In this document: positions 51,901 to 62,250 of the stretch, one piece after another | How the letters are laid out: each line of letters starts with the position of its first letter | Position numbering within the stretch: the first letter of the stretch is position 1 | NCBI GenBank assembly: GCA_009792885.1 | Contig: WMCF01000034.1 | Span: 5,360,023-5,424,022, forward strand | Source of the DNA: Eremophila alpestris peregrina | Lineage: Eukaryota; Chordata; Aves; Passeriformes; Alaudidae | Direction: 5' to 3' | DNA: 64,000 bases | Position numbers and translations under genes: made by a program | Notes under the pieces: model-generated | What the model was told of the DNA's origin: nothing | Database searches by the model: none | What the model saw: only the letters and a program-made list of their open reading frames with translations

Positions 51901-54900
51901 TGAGCAGGTTTCTTTTCACTGATGTACAAGCAAGATTATGCCTCTTATTTTACAAACGCATCAAAACAACGATCAAACAAATCACAACAAACAAGAAAAT
52001 ATTTTGATGCTTCATTTATGCTAAAAATAAATTTTATCACCAAATTCAAACAAATAATGAAAAATAGCACTCAAGGATTAGCAGAAAGATCTTTTTTCAT
52101 TACAGACAGTTTTCCACTGAGAAGCATCAGAAATATTATTCTGTTTGGATCCTTCAGAATTATTAATCATTAATCATTACTGAAAACTCTGATTCAATAT
52201 ATGTGATATACTGCTGTATACTTCAGTATTTTATTTACTAACAGCCAAAGAAATAAAGAATAACATCTAGCAATATTTCTTCTCCTTCTGGAATTCAGTT
52301 TGTTATTTATAACCTTTACCAGAAAGCAGTTAACTACAACAATGCAGACTCTTTTTTTTTTTTTTTTTTAATGTGTTGAAACTGCTTACTTATCATTTCC
52401 AGGTGAAAAACAGTAAGCTGCTAAGTGCAGCAACATACATGCTCCCTACAGGCAATCCAGACCATACCAGAACATATTTACATTCTGGTGGTACTTGGCC
52501 TCCCTCTGTCTACAGGCAGCACAGACAAGGAAGACAAGTAAGAAAGAGCAGGAGAAGCAAGCACTGACACCCCCACCTAGAAGAAGAGCCCTAAAACCTC
52601 TAGTTCTGAACCTCCTTGCTCCTTGCAAGGTACTTAAATAGGTCTTAAACTGTCCTACTGAATGCAAAATTCTTGCATGTGACAAGTTTTATTTTTATGA
52701 GTTCTGCAACATGAGTTGCAGATAGCATGAGCTATCCCCGGTGTTCAGCAGAAGAGACATGTGAGGTTGACTACGGACACAGTGTTACTTTCCACCAAAC
52801 TTACTGGTGTACTTTTATGGTGCATGTTTGGTATCTCACTGCGTCCCAAACTCTGCGCCTTGTGGAAATCCAGAATGCCAGCTTCTAATGTGGCTACAGG
52901 ACGAGACTCTGCTTTTGGAGTTTCAGCTGACTTCTTGTTTGTAGTTTTACTGAACCTGTCTAAATAAAGCATGTAAAATCTAAGTAAATAAACTTGCTTG
53001 TGATCATTTTTAGGTACGTTTTATAGTACACCAGTTAACATAACTACAGCGATTGTCACGAGGACTGTTGCTATGCACAGCTCATATTAAATTAAAAGCT
53101 TGGCAATTATAATCAACACGCAAACACAACACTGACTGAAGCAACCATAAATTCAGATGCTCATTTTATTAACTTTTTATATGAGTTTAAATGCATTTGT
53201 TCAACCAGGAAAAGAAAGGTCACCATTGTTTCTCAAGAGAGTCACACAGAAAAGGTATCTTTTTCATTAGCTATTTTAAACTTAGAAGCATAGGCACAAA
53301 CTGCAGCACATTGCACAGACACCCATTCCACACCTATTCCATGTACTTATAACCAAACAACATGTTCCTACCTGGCTTCACGGAATCTCTGTTGCATGTA
53401 GAAGTCTGGAATGAAGTCCTGTTCACAATTCTGACGGAAGCTTCACCTCCATCATGCCTTTTCTTGTCCAGTTTTTTCTCACCTTCTTTTGATCTCCTCT
53501 GCTGCAAGTGTTTGTGACATATTTAGTAGGTTTTACTGAAACGTTGTAAAGCTAGCAAGTTTGCCACGAGTTACAGATAACCACCTCTGTATCTGGAGTC
53601 TGACCATCAAGTTCATACAAAACAAACAGTACATCATAACCACAAGCAACCAATAAAAATAGGAACAGCCACTTAGAGATATGCTGTTTAATTTCATCTA
53701 TCTATTCATCTGTGCCATTTTTAGCATATATTATAGCCCAAGAAAGATGAATATATACATATGCTTCTAGAAAACTGTATCTTTGCAATCTTGTTAATCA
53801 GAGCAATCTTGTCAATAGTTTAAAATTGTTTGGCACTAAATTATCCAGTCTGATTTTCTAAACTTTCTTCTAGAACAGGGCTAAAATCTTAAAAACGTGC
53901 AATCTTTTGACTAAATTATGTATCATGGGCAAACTGTGTAAGACTGATGTCACAACATCCAAAAAACTTGGAGTAAAGGAGTTAGAGAAGACACACCTAC
54001 ATGATCCCTGTAAAGGACAACACACACTCACCCACACTGCACAGTCGTGAAAATCTTACAATTCTTCCAAGAAACACAGTTTGGCAGAGCTAGGCTTAGG
54101 AATCAGCAAACAAGGAACAAGCACCAAATTTGCATCTATGCAAACTATACTACGCCAGCCTAGACAAACAGCTTAACTCTGATTACAGGAAGCTGGACTA
54201 AATTCAAAGTACATTTGGCAGCAAAATTAGGTGGGAGGACAAGGCATTTCTTGATCTCTAAAGGTAAATTATTAAAGCATTAGGACACATGATCTAACTA
54301 ATGTAAAGCTGCGAAGATCAATCACTTCTCTGAAGTTCACAAAAAAATACATGACAGGGAAAAATGACAAAATGACTACAAAACAGTACAAAGATCGCAG
54401 AACTCCTCCCAGAAGCTTAACTAAGTTTTTCTTCGTATTACGTCACTTGTGCTAATGCTGAGCTCATCTCCCAGACAGCTTAATCCTCCTCTCAGCAAGA
54501 AAATGAATAATTTTAGGTGTCTAGACTTTGTACCTCATGTATAGGAATGCAAGCTTAGGACCTAGTCTTACAACTCCTCTACACAGGCTTGACCAAGTGA
54601 AGTTAGCAGGTCTCTGCCTAGGGAGTAAGGTCCCCCAGAAGGATGTGGCTACAGAACAAATCAGATGAAACTGCTGGAAACAAAAGCAGCCACACAAATC
54701 TAAGAAACACAATGTCTAACCACAGAGGAAAGTGAGTTTATAATACATTAAGGTTTTTTCCCTTTTATATTTTGAGATGTTTGTCTATTCTTTTGTTTGA
54801 AAATATTTTGCAAGTTTCAGGAAATTAATCCCCAAACAGACACACATAAAAATGACTGAAGATGTTTACGGAACACCAGTTTTACTTCTGACAGAAAGAG

Positions 54901-57900
54901 TACATTTCTAACATGAACCTTTCTTCCCTCTCCCCAGCAGCACAAGTTCCTCCTTTCTTGTGGGTTGTCTTCAACCTGTACCAAGTCTTAGAAATACTTC
55001 AACAACAGAAGTGGTCTTACCACTTAGCAGTCAAGCAGATGATTACAGACATCAGGTCTGTCTTAAGTCTGGTTAATGGAAGCTGCCACTGGGCTTGAAA
55101 AAAAAAAAAACCCTTCTCCCCTCTCCCCAGCCCCAAAGAATGAAAAAAGAAAGCAATGCTCACAAATTAATGGCCTTCCCCACCCCCCACATTAGATGTT
55201 TCTTTCTGAGGAAAAAAAAAATTTCCACTCATGTTCCAAAAATGCTGCTTGAAAATTTGTATTTATCTGAAATTTAGAATTCCATTAATTTTCTGGTTTT
55301 CTGGGCACACTATATTATTATTCTCTTTAAATGCCATTCATGATCACTACAAGAAGGAAGAGTGATGATTCACTTTAGAAGTATGAACCAAACATTTATA
55401 AAGATTGATTTAAAGTAAGAATTTAATATTAATTTTTAAAAAAACACAGATTTGCTCACCTTTGAAAGACTCTTACTTTCTTGTCTGACTGGGTATGTTT
55501 GCTCAGCAGATTCACTGACTATTCCTGAACCATTATAGTGTGTTGAGTTGTTAGACTGATACTGTGAGCCAGCTACTGGATACACATTTGCATCATCAGG
55601 TGAGTAAGAGCAGCTGGAGTATTCACGGAAGGCAGGATCTCCCAGAACACTATGTGATGGATATTGAGAAAAAAATGAAAGTCATCCTGGGGCACGTCTT
55701 CAGCACCTACTTGTTGGCTAGACAAACATATTCCTTCTCTAAAGAATTTGTTTAACAAGAAAGCTCTATTTCAAAAGAAAACTATTCCACGTTATTTCAA
55801 TTAAGTATTTACTCACTGCTACAGACTTCTTTTAAAACAATTAATTTTGTTTTGGGAAAACACGTAGCTCAGCAAGTATCTTAAAACACACATATTATCC
55901 GTTTCCAAGTTTCAAAGCTAGTCTGCTTTGCAGCTATTGTTCTCATGCCAGTTTAAGTTTACTGAGATTCTTCATGCTTGTTTTCAGTAAGCTTTTTCTT
56001 GTGAAACAAACCAAAAGAACAGTGTAAGGACATGACATGCATCACATACTTGACTGCAAAAATACAAACATTAAAACCTGTCTTAAAATGACAGTAACAA
56101 AATGGAGTATAACATTTTATGGAGTATAAAACACATATGAAATACAATGTAGAATTATAAAATAATAATTAACTGACCTGCATGTAACCATCAAAATTTA
56201 TGGAAACACAACATGTCTGGGGCATGCCTCTTTCCTTCAAATGTATGCTTAAGAATTCCCTTCCAATTTCCTTCTATACTTTGTCCAGAAAATATATAAA
56301 GTCCAGATTTGCTTAGGGAGAATAGAAATTTCTCAGCTTCAGAAAGTTGCACTCAGTTTTTAAAGCTGTTCTGCATGAATCTGCCAACCTCAGAATTTTG
56401 TGTAGATAATGGCAGAGAAACTTTCCCATCAGTGTAAGAGACTTCAGATAACACACTTCACAGTACCTGTTGCAATTCTGACAGAATGCAGTCAAAACAA
56501 TGCTCATGATCAGTTTACACCCAAAGGAAGTATACCACATGAGACTCAAATATAACTATGTCTCAGTCCTAACAAAGCAAAACACTTATTAGAAGACTAC
56601 TGTTGACTAGGTTGGGTTTTTTTTTATAGTAATTGATTTAATGCTAATGCTGTGGGCTTTTTTTAACACATAGAACAGGCTATACTCACCTCAATGTTAA
56701 AATTCTAGTACAAATGAAAAGAGGCTGAAAATACTAAGATTTCCTGTTGGATAAAATTATGGCCTACAATGATTGTGTTCACTAATGCTCTAAATTTTAA
56801 AAGAAACACCAGTAACTTTGCAGTAATTGTACAATCAATCCAATGCTTAGGGTTCTGAGAAGCAATGAGAAAACTATGTAACATGATCAGATTCTTATAA
56901 GACTCAATTATTTCCTAGCTTACGTAGTAGGCTTTTTTCTAGTTTGCTCTGGTTTAAAAAATACATTTGTAAGTCTACCACAAATATTATTCCTGGGCTC
57001 TAACAGAAAAATCCCCAAACTTTCAGAAACCTGTAGCATTTTTAGTAAAACTGCCTTTCTGGAGATGCACAGGTTGTGGAGAGATCTAGGAGAGGCCCCA
57101 TATACTAAATATTTTACAGGCTGAGAAACGTTCTTGAAGAATCTTTTTCCTTGTCTACAACTACATCAACCTTGGCCTGGTTGCAACACAACCATTATTC
57201 CATCCAAGGACTGGATTCAGCTCCTTCCAAAACACACAAAGAGCAGACCAGTCATTGCAGACCACCACATCCTCCTTGATACTCTGTAATAATCTGGGCC
57301 CTTGTGAACAAAAGACAAGGTACCTGGTATGCGCCCAGAGAACATAAATGCAAAAAACTAAATCACTAAGATAATGCAGAAGCATTTCTATAGTTGGACT
57401 CATCATGTATTGGAACCCTGAATTTCTGAGAGAACTCAACGTCCAAAACCAGAAGATTAAAATCCCCCAAAAAATAAGATTCAGAAAATATACATACTTA
57501 TCCAAAGATGGTTCCTGAACAAATGGGTAGCATGTAGTTAAGTACCTAGGAAAGACACATGCTTCTGAGGGCTCTGACCATGCCACAGTTACCGCCGCAT
57601 GCTTTGGAACAAATGGTTTGACCTCTGCTGACAACTCGATGCCCTGAGAAACAAAACGTTTTTTGGCTACATGCATTTGGAGATTAATGTTATTAAGTGA
57701 AAAACACTCAGTCTCGTGAGCTTAACCGTCATTGGAAAGTGTTAGTTCTCTCTTCTAACAAAAACATGCAAAACAACAAAGCTCACCAAAAGTAAATGGA
57801 GGAATAAAGTGAAAACAAAACCAAGGAATTCGAAGAAACATCTGACTGCTCTGTAAAGTCACTTAATACCCTCATTTATCATGAAACACTCACAAAAGTC

Positions 57901-58824
57901 AGTTATGTGAAGGACAGAAGCCTGCTTAAAATAAGATGCAGTTAATGCAAATATATGAATTCTTACTTCATATTTGAACAATACAAACTAAAATGCATAA
58001 ATATACTAGCGCTATTGTTAATCGAACTCTGAAAGTATGTAACAATGACTTGGTGCACATCTGTATTTTAAGGCAGTCTGTCCAAAACGAACTCTTCATC
58101 TTATAGCCTTCTCGTTTCTAACACAACACAAAATGATTAAGGAAAGTTTTCCATTTGTTCTGAATTACCATCCACTTAAACTGGATACGTATATATGGAA
58201 GGACAATGCAATGGGACTCCAAGTATTTACTGCCATGTCATCAAAACCGGCAGGAAGCAACGGTGACTGCAGCCTGACCACTAAGACTCCCGAACTGACC
58301 GGGTGATAAGTCCATGTGCGTAATGCTACTGCTATTGGTCAGAATCTGGGCATCCAGCCTTAAAATGTCTGGGATGTCCACCTGTCCTTGCAGCAGACCC
58401 TCCACCCTGAACGAGAAACGGTTTCCACACTTGAGCTCACTGGAAGTTAATGTCTGGAGTCCCCCATCCCAAGCGGTGCGAAGCGACTAGCTGCGCACCA
58501 ACGTAGGAGACCCCTCCCCCCAGGTTTTAACCTTCCAGAAGGACTCTTCCCCCAGTCCTGAACCAAAGGCTGATCCAAGGGGCGGTGGGAATCACCCTGC
58601 CTGAGGAAGCGTATAGGCAGCCGGCGCGCTCGGCCCGGGCTGGTGAGCGGCCCCCGGGGCGGGGAGCGGCACCGAGGCGATCCGCCCGCAGCTCCCGCCC
58701 CAGGCGGCTCTTTGTGAGCGACTGCGCGCCGGCAAGAGCCAGGAAGGGGGCAGGGGACTGCAAGTACTGCTGCCGCCCTTACCTCGCCGCCGCGGCCCGA
58801 GCGCGGCCGCCTCTCGGCCGACAT
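33824..58824 (-). CDS. SECISBP2: SECIS-binding protein 2
   Basis: SECISBP2 (SBP2) binds the SECIS element of selenoprotein mRNAs and, with eEFSec and Sec-tRNA, recodes UGA as selenocysteine. Eighteen coding exons, each GT/AG bounded, join in one frame to 837 codons plus TAA (human 854). N-terminus to about 460 is poorly conserved, with a Lys run in exon 8. The conserved part begins KKSQIPVQLDLGGML in exon 11. The SECIS-interaction segment (KQREVPKAKRP, IILKERE) spans exons 12-13. The L7Ae-type RNA-binding domain covers exons 15-17: VTDLLKELVRFQDRLYQKD, KLKCVIISPNCEKIQSKG and QNIPFVFALNRKALGR. The ATG at 58822-58824 has G at -3 and lies in a CpG island, at the position of the human start. Exons 4-6 are the least certain. 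Confidence 0.95.
34614..34809 (-). CDS. SECISBP2: SECISBP2 exon 17
   Basis: Acceptor GCCACAG, donor GTAAGT. Encodes DHFHRMVQLTTEARKAYKDM, then an acidic, variable segment. Confidence 0.95.
35235..35389 (-). CDS. SECISBP2: SECISBP2 exon 16: RNA-binding domain
   Basis: Acceptor TGCTGCAG, donor GTAAGC. Encodes GLDETLHTIIDCACEQNIPF and LNRKALGRCVNKAVPVSVVG. GC-rich relative to its neighbours. Confidence 0.97.
36086..36306 (-). CDS. SECISBP2: SECISBP2 exon 15: RNA-binding domain
   Basis: Acceptor CTTCCAG, donor GTAAAT. Encodes YCSQVLSKEVDSCVTDLLKE, DPVKAKIKRRLVMGLREVLK and KLKCVIISPNCEKIQSKG, the first half of the L7Ae-like fold; nearly identical to human. Confidence 0.97.
36555..36620. repeat. 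TA-rich low-complexity tract
   Basis: ATATATATATG and CTATATATCTATATAGATAT-type sequence; SECISBP2 intron between exons 14 and 15. Confidence 0.7.
38059..38188 (-). CDS. SECISBP2: SECISBP2 exon 14
   Basis: Acceptor ATGGTAG, donor GTAAGT. A variable start, then LPKIHSRNFR, matching human FPKIHSRRFR. Ends two bases into the Asp before YCSQ. Confidence 0.88.
38635..38773 (-). CDS. SECISBP2: SECISBP2 exon 13
   Basis: Acceptor TTTTTAG, donor GTATCT. Encodes IILKEREQRKQQHLLEQK, matching human IILKERQERKQRLQE, then a variable acidic part. Confidence 0.92.
39540..39709 (-). CDS. SECISBP2: SECISBP2 exon 12: SECIS-interaction region
   Basis: Acceptor AATCTCAG. Encodes GKMPHNPLDSSAPLVKKGKQ and REVPKAKRPTPLKK. 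The donor is GTCGGG, an unusual but legal GT site; exon phase requires it. Confidence 0.93.
41215..41290. repeat. AT-rich imperfect repeat
   Basis: Several copies of ATTTTATA-like units; SECISBP2 intron. Confidence 0.6.
42110..42242 (-). CDS. SECISBP2: SECISBP2 exon 11
   Basis: Acceptor TTGTTCAG, donor GTATTG. Encodes GKKSQIPVQLDLGGMLAVLE and KSKQSPKPVVFS, highly conserved with human. Confidence 0.95.
43392..43511 (-). CDS. SECISBP2: SECISBP2 exon 10: candidate extra cassette exon
   Basis: Forty codons, phase 0 at both ends, strong pyrimidine tract and donor GTAAGT. Encodes IHLSEEPCDSLSPSLDETPK and ends LERKKTQ. I recall no counterpart in human SECISBP2, where exon 9-like sequence is followed directly by the exon 11-like KKSQLPVQLDLGG region. 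Skipping keeps the frame. Confidence 0.68.
43612..44172 (+). mobile_element. CR1 LINE fragment, lacking its 3' end
   Basis: ORF2-derived sequence with GGACCTGGGGGTGCTGGTGG and GAGTACCGTGCCCAGTTCTG. It stops before the usual CR1 tail. In the SECISBP2 intron between exons 9 and 10, antisense to the gene. Confidence 0.9.
44824..44925 (-). CDS. SECISBP2: SECISBP2 exon 9
   Basis: Acceptor TGTTTAG, donor GTAAGT. Encodes DVEEFPHLAAAFDRRSR, matching human DAEEFPNLAVASERRDR. Phase 0 at both ends. Confidence 0.92.
47631..47786 (-). CDS. SECISBP2: SECISBP2 exon 8 with Lys run
   Basis: Encodes an acidic stretch, eleven consecutive Lys, then LKSPTDVERPQGEP and VIQEPPKIE, the latter matching human VQEPPRIE. 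Acceptor GCAGCAG: may start at 47789 instead, adding one Gln. Donor GTAAAC. Confidence 0.9.
48327..48460 (-). CDS. SECISBP2: SECISBP2 exon 7
   Basis: Acceptor CCTGAAG, donor GTACTT (weak). Encodes ADGSAQPHMSWALVLSQPPK and SSPASEGLSRGKGKQESEPK; the SW and downstream Ser/Pro region parallel human. Confidence 0.78.
49073..49720 (+). mobile_element. Degraded avian ERV LTR
   Basis: Resembles a common avian LTR family in several blocks: GCAGACACCAAGGTCAGTG, GGAGGAGGTGCTGGAACAG, CAGACCATGGTGAGGCAG and AGTTGAGTCTGTTTTGCCC. No target-site duplication is evident and the ends are estimates. No viral gene is present. In a SECISBP2 intron, antisense to the gene. Confidence 0.6.
50465..51377 (+). mobile_element. 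CR1 LINE fragment, longest in window
   Basis: About 0.9 kb of ORF2 through a degraded 3' end; recognisable pieces include GGGATGCTGGTGAGTTGCAG and AGGCTCAGGGGACACCTCAT. Intron between SECISBP2 exons 5 and 7 region (exon 6 lies at 51624-51711), antisense to the gene. Confidence 0.9.
51624..51711 (-). CDS. SECISBP2: SECISBP2 exon 6
   Basis: Acceptor TTTTACAG, donor GTAAGT. Encodes EDTSAKSKASPKASDEARD and ends one base into an Ala codon completed by exon 7. A GT ten bases upstream is a weaker donor that would break the frame-fit. Confidence 0.72.
52805..52959 (-). CDS. SECISBP2: SECISBP2 exon 5
   Basis: Acceptor TTATTTAG, donor GTAAGT; phase 1 in, 0 out as needed. Encodes a variable stretch with LDF and SEI spaced similarly to the human LDFPELQ...SEI segment. 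Confidence 0.7.
53372..53498 (-). CDS. SECISBP2: SECISBP2 exon 4
   Basis: Encodes RRSKEGEKKLDKKRHDGGEA and RIVNRTSFQT; donor GTAGGA. The acceptor reads GCAGCAG, so the exon may start three bases earlier (53501) and add one Gln. Weak similarity to human; chosen by splice sites and phase. Confidence 0.75.
55460..55649 (-). CDS. SECISBP2: SECISBP2 exon 3
   Basis: Acceptor CACATAG, donor GTGAGC. Encodes YSPDDANVYPVAGSQY, matching the human YSPYTLDSTQNVYSVPGSQY region, and ends QESKSLSK on a codon boundary. Confidence 0.88.
57498..57643 (-). CDS. SECISBP2: SECISBP2 exon 2
   Basis: Acceptor TTTCTCAG, donor GTATGT. Encodes GIELSAEVKPFVPKHAAVTV and PSEACVFPRY, then YPFVQEPS, clearly orthologous to the human N-terminal motif. 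Confidence 0.93.
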
Positions 58825-59030
58825 GGCGCGGGGGCCCGGCCCCGCTCCCGCCGCCGGGCCCGGCGCAGGGCGCGCCGCGATGACGCCACGGCCCCGCCCC
58901 GTCCCCGCGGTGTGCGCCGGAAGCATGGCGCGGGCCCGGTGCGCGCGGGAAGCGGCCTGGCCGAGCCGCGCTGCGACAGGCGCGGCCCGTTCTGTCCAGG
59001 AGGCACGGCATGGAATAGAGGCAGGCATGC
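58610..59030 (-). promoter_or_regulatory. SECISBP2: SECISBP2 CpG-island promoter and 5'UTR
   Basis: CpG-dense, no TATA box. Upstream of the ATG are a GC box GCCCCGCCCC (58891-58900), a CRE-like TGACGCCA (58881-58888) and an ETS-type CCGGAAG (58917-58923). The transcription start is not determinable. Open frames here on both strands reflect base composition. Confidence 0.75.
58783..58824 (-). CDS. SECISBP2: SECISBP2 exon 1 (start codon)
   Basis: Fourteen codons, MSAERRPRSGRGGE, then donor GTAAGG. Human exon 1 also ends with Glu just before the GIKLSADVKPFVP stretch. An in-frame ATG further upstream exists but is GC-rich island sequence. Confidence 0.88.
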
Positions 59031-59714
59031 ACCGGTGACAACCACCCACCAGTCCGGCGGTCACGTTCTGGAGAAAAGCATGACTTGAGCAGAGCTCAGC
59101 AGGAATCTTAGTGAATCCTGCTTGCTTCAGACTTGGACGGTCCTGCTCTAACCAGGCCTGGTACAGACCAGCACTTGAGACAGACATCGCTGGCAGCTTT
59201 TGAAGACTGCAGGGGTTCTTTTCCTTACGAGACTGTCCAGGTTACTTACTTCATCTGTCTCCATAAGAGCACACATGACACGGGCAGAGCACATACTTCA
59301 ACCCTGCTTTTGTTGGCCGCCTCTATTGTGCACAACTATAATGGAATTCGCCTTGGAAATGAACCTGTTACCCTTAAGAGTTACTCAATGTCTAGAAGCA
59401 CCTTCTTTAAAAAATGGTCTATATGGCTACTATTAGAGTCCCAAGAAGCCACAGTGACAATTTGGATGCAAGACAGAAAGAGCAGGCTAAAACCCCAGAG
59501 TAAAAATTAACTGGTATTGGCAAAGGAATAAAAAAAACAAAGGCGCCTAAAAGGCTCTTTGAAATACTAAGTAGTACTAAACTCTAAGTTTATACCAAGT
59601 AATACCAGGCTCACCAAATTATTTTTGGTTTTTTTGAAGTAGGTACTCTTACAGAATATTTGACGATGAATATTTGTTTTGTCCAGTAAATTCCAACTCC
59701 AGACACTTAGGTTT
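58825..59714. other. CKS2-SECISBP2 spacer
   Basis: The left 200 bases are SECISBP2 promoter island; the rest is ordinary sequence with no recognised exon. Confidence 0.6.
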
Positions 59715-60096
59715 CATAGAACATTAAAAACACTTTATTTCTTAAGCCTCCTTACTACTAAACAGTTGAAGTCTTGGATTTGAACATACTACACTCCAGC
59801 AGAAAATATGAGCCCAAAAGTTACAAACAAGTGATGAGCTAATGAGAACATGCAACACAAACATCAACACAATTTAAGTCAGAGAGGCACTTACATTAAC
59901 AGTAAAAGATAAAGTCATCACTCTTTGAACATCATAGCAGCCTGCTTGGAATTGCATTTGACTGAGCTTTGTTGCTGTGAATAATACAGCTCATGCACAG
60001 GTTTGGATGTAGGTTTTGTAAATTTCAAGTATTCACTGAATACTACCAATATATATACACTCATATATAGTTCCAGAAGATTCAAGAGGTGATGGC
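59715..60096 (-). other. CKS2: CKS2 3'UTR
   Basis: Short AT-rich 3'UTR ending near an AATAAA (TTTATT on plus at 59734-59739). End estimated. Confidence 0.7.
59734..59739 (-). terminator. CKS2: CKS2 poly(A) signal
   Basis: AATAAA on the minus strand, about 360 bases after the stop. Confidence 0.7.
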
Positions 60097-60149
60097 TTAT
60101 TTCTGCTCATCCTTTGGAAGAGGTCTTCTGAAGAGCAGAATATGTGGTT
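60097..60149 (-). CDS. CKS2: CKS2 exon 3
   Basis: Acceptor TTCTGCAG. Encodes EPHILLFRRPLPKDEQK and TAA at 60097-60099; human has DQQK at the end. Confidence 0.96.
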
Positions 60150-62250
60150 CTGCAGAAAGAAAATTGAACAAAGTGTCAGTTTGTCCAAATCTTGATTAAA
60201 GGGATTTCTGTAATCTTGAATCATAGTTGAGGTTTAGTTTCAAATAAATTAGGAAGCCTAAGTATGGCCCCACATGGAGCATTAACAGACCAAGTTTGCA
60301 GTACTCTTACAACAGTCAAGTCTGTATTTTTATACCCAATGCTGGCAGTATCGAAGACTTAAGATCCTTACAGGAGGGAAGTATTGGGAGAATATAGAGT
60401 ATTTTATAATGTCTCTTTACATTAGGCTATTTGATAAACACTGTTACTGCAGCTTAGTCTAACAAACTGCTGATACATAGCAAGCACCAACAAAATCCAC
60501 TTTGGTTAATAAAGCCAGCTCATATTATCAATCTTCTCAGTTCTAAATGCTTCCAGGAACCGACTAAAATATCAAAGGTACAACAAAGGGAAATACTGGA
60601 AGGCTATGCTAATTTCTTCACCTGCTTCTTCAGAAACGTGTAACTTCATGCTGCTGCAACTCACCAGTCACCTGTTACTTTTTAGTCAGGCTTGTCAATG
60701 GCAAGTTACCTGGAATAGCTGCTCCCACAATACCAACATCCTAGTTAGTAAGAGTTGAAGAGTTTTAGGGCTTTGCACCCCATTAACTGAAATACTGATT
60801 TTTCAGGAGGCTCTACAGCTAGAGTTGACATCATCCTCTAGAATTCTCAGGGGCTTAATACATAAGGACTTTGTCTACATAAGCATTTATTAAGTTGTAC
60901 AAAAAACTAGGTATCTCAGCTTTATGATTCAAAGATATGCTACTACATTAACTTTAGTTCGGTCACAGCATACTCATGTTATATACAAACTCACAAAAAG
61001 CCTCTTTCTATGGGCAGAGGCAGGAACACTTTCAGTCTGGTATTTTTTGGCTACAGATAAATCATACACATCTAAGACAAGACTCGCATTTTGCACAGAA
61101 GCAGGATGTGAAGGTTGAAAATAAAGATTACATCGCCTTTGTTGGCAAAGGACTAAAGTAGTAAGGAGAGAGTAACATTCAGCAGTGAATTCCACAGTGG
61201 AAGTTACACATCACATACTTCAGCTGAGCACCAGGCAGTTGATATTCAAATTTTTTAATGTTTAATTCTGTTCAGATATGCTCACCTGGCTCATGGATCA
61301 TATAATGAACCCACCCAAGACTCTGCTGAACGCCAAGTCGTCTCCACTCTTCTTCAGACATCAGATGAGATTTTGGCACTTGTTTTGAAAGTTCTCGTGG
61401 CAGCATCACATGTCTGTAGAGGTTTAAATATTAAACACACAATATACTGAACACTAGAAAATTGGAAGAGATCTGCACTGAAAGACAGTAAGCAGGTTAT
61501 GAATACTCACTTTTCCTATGAAGTAAACAAGAGTACTAGCTCTTGGCATGACTTTGATTATGAAACCTGTCCCAGAATCCAGTTTAAAACCACTAACGAC
61601 TATTAAACGTTACATCTGGAAAGCAACTACATACTGGGAGCCCAACTGTCTTCTAGAAGAAATTTAGACCCTTCAGACTCCAGTGACGGTATACTCAGAG
61701 AAGCATGCGCTCCTGGCAATAGGCTGCGATATCAGCTACTTGAAAAACAAGAACTTTGGACTTCAGAAGTATTTGTGATACCGCTTCCAAGTACTGTTCC
61801 CCTGTCGGCAGTGGCCGACACTGCCCCCTCCCAGGCTGCGCCACAACCTCCTCCCTTGAGTTAACGCGGGGGGTGCCGCCCCTCCGCCACCACCCTGTGG
61901 CCAAGATTGATCGATGAGCGGCCAGCACAATCTGGGCTAAGCGATAACAGCATTCGGTCACTGATCCCCTTCATCCCGCCAGTCCAAAGCCACGCGGAAA
62001 CCCGCCATGGGGATGCTCGGCACAGCCCCTCCCCGCTGGCCTTGTGCCCTCTCTCCTGGCGGAGCCTCCTCATTCCCTGAGAGCAGCCCGCGTACTTCGG
62101 CCAAGGCGCCCGGCCGAGCCACCCTCTTACGGAACGGCCTTTCCTAATCCCCCCCAGCTGGCCCTCCCGCACTCTCCGACAGCTTCTTACCGGTACTCGT
62201 ACTGCTCGTCAAAGTACTTATCGGAATAGTAGATCTGCTTGTGGGCCATG
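60097..62250 (-). CDS. CKS2: Cyclin-dependent kinases regulatory subunit 2
   Basis: CKS2 is a small adaptor that binds CDK1/CDK2 and directs them to phosphorylated substrates, required for meiotic and mitotic progression. Three exons, 62192-62250, 61286-61413 and 60097-60149, join to 79 codons plus TAA, the same length as human. Exon 1 encodes MAHKQIYYSDKYFDEQYEYR; Gln replaces the human His at position 16. The HEPEPH hinge that permits strand exchange is intact and spans the exon 2/3 junction. The start ATG has a strong context (G at -3 and +4). MAHK and the SEEEW stretch favour CKS2 over CKS1B. It lies head-to-tail upstream of SECISBP2, with only about 0.9 kb between. Confidence 0.97.
61286..61413 (-). 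CDS. CKS2: CKS2 exon 2
   Basis: Acceptor CTCTACAG, donor GTGAGC. Encodes HVMLPRELSKQVPKSHLMSE and LGVQQSLGWVHYMIHEP. Confidence 0.97.
62192..62250 (-). CDS. CKS2: CKS2 exon 1
   Basis: Starts ATGGCC and ends two bases into the Arg codon at donor GTAAGA. Within a CpG island. Confidence 0.96.

Noticed and set aside
58447..59187. Long open frames on both strands near the SECISBP2 start
   Set aside because: Products are Ala/Arg/Gly/Pro-rich with no family resemblance; explained by few stop codons in a CpG island.
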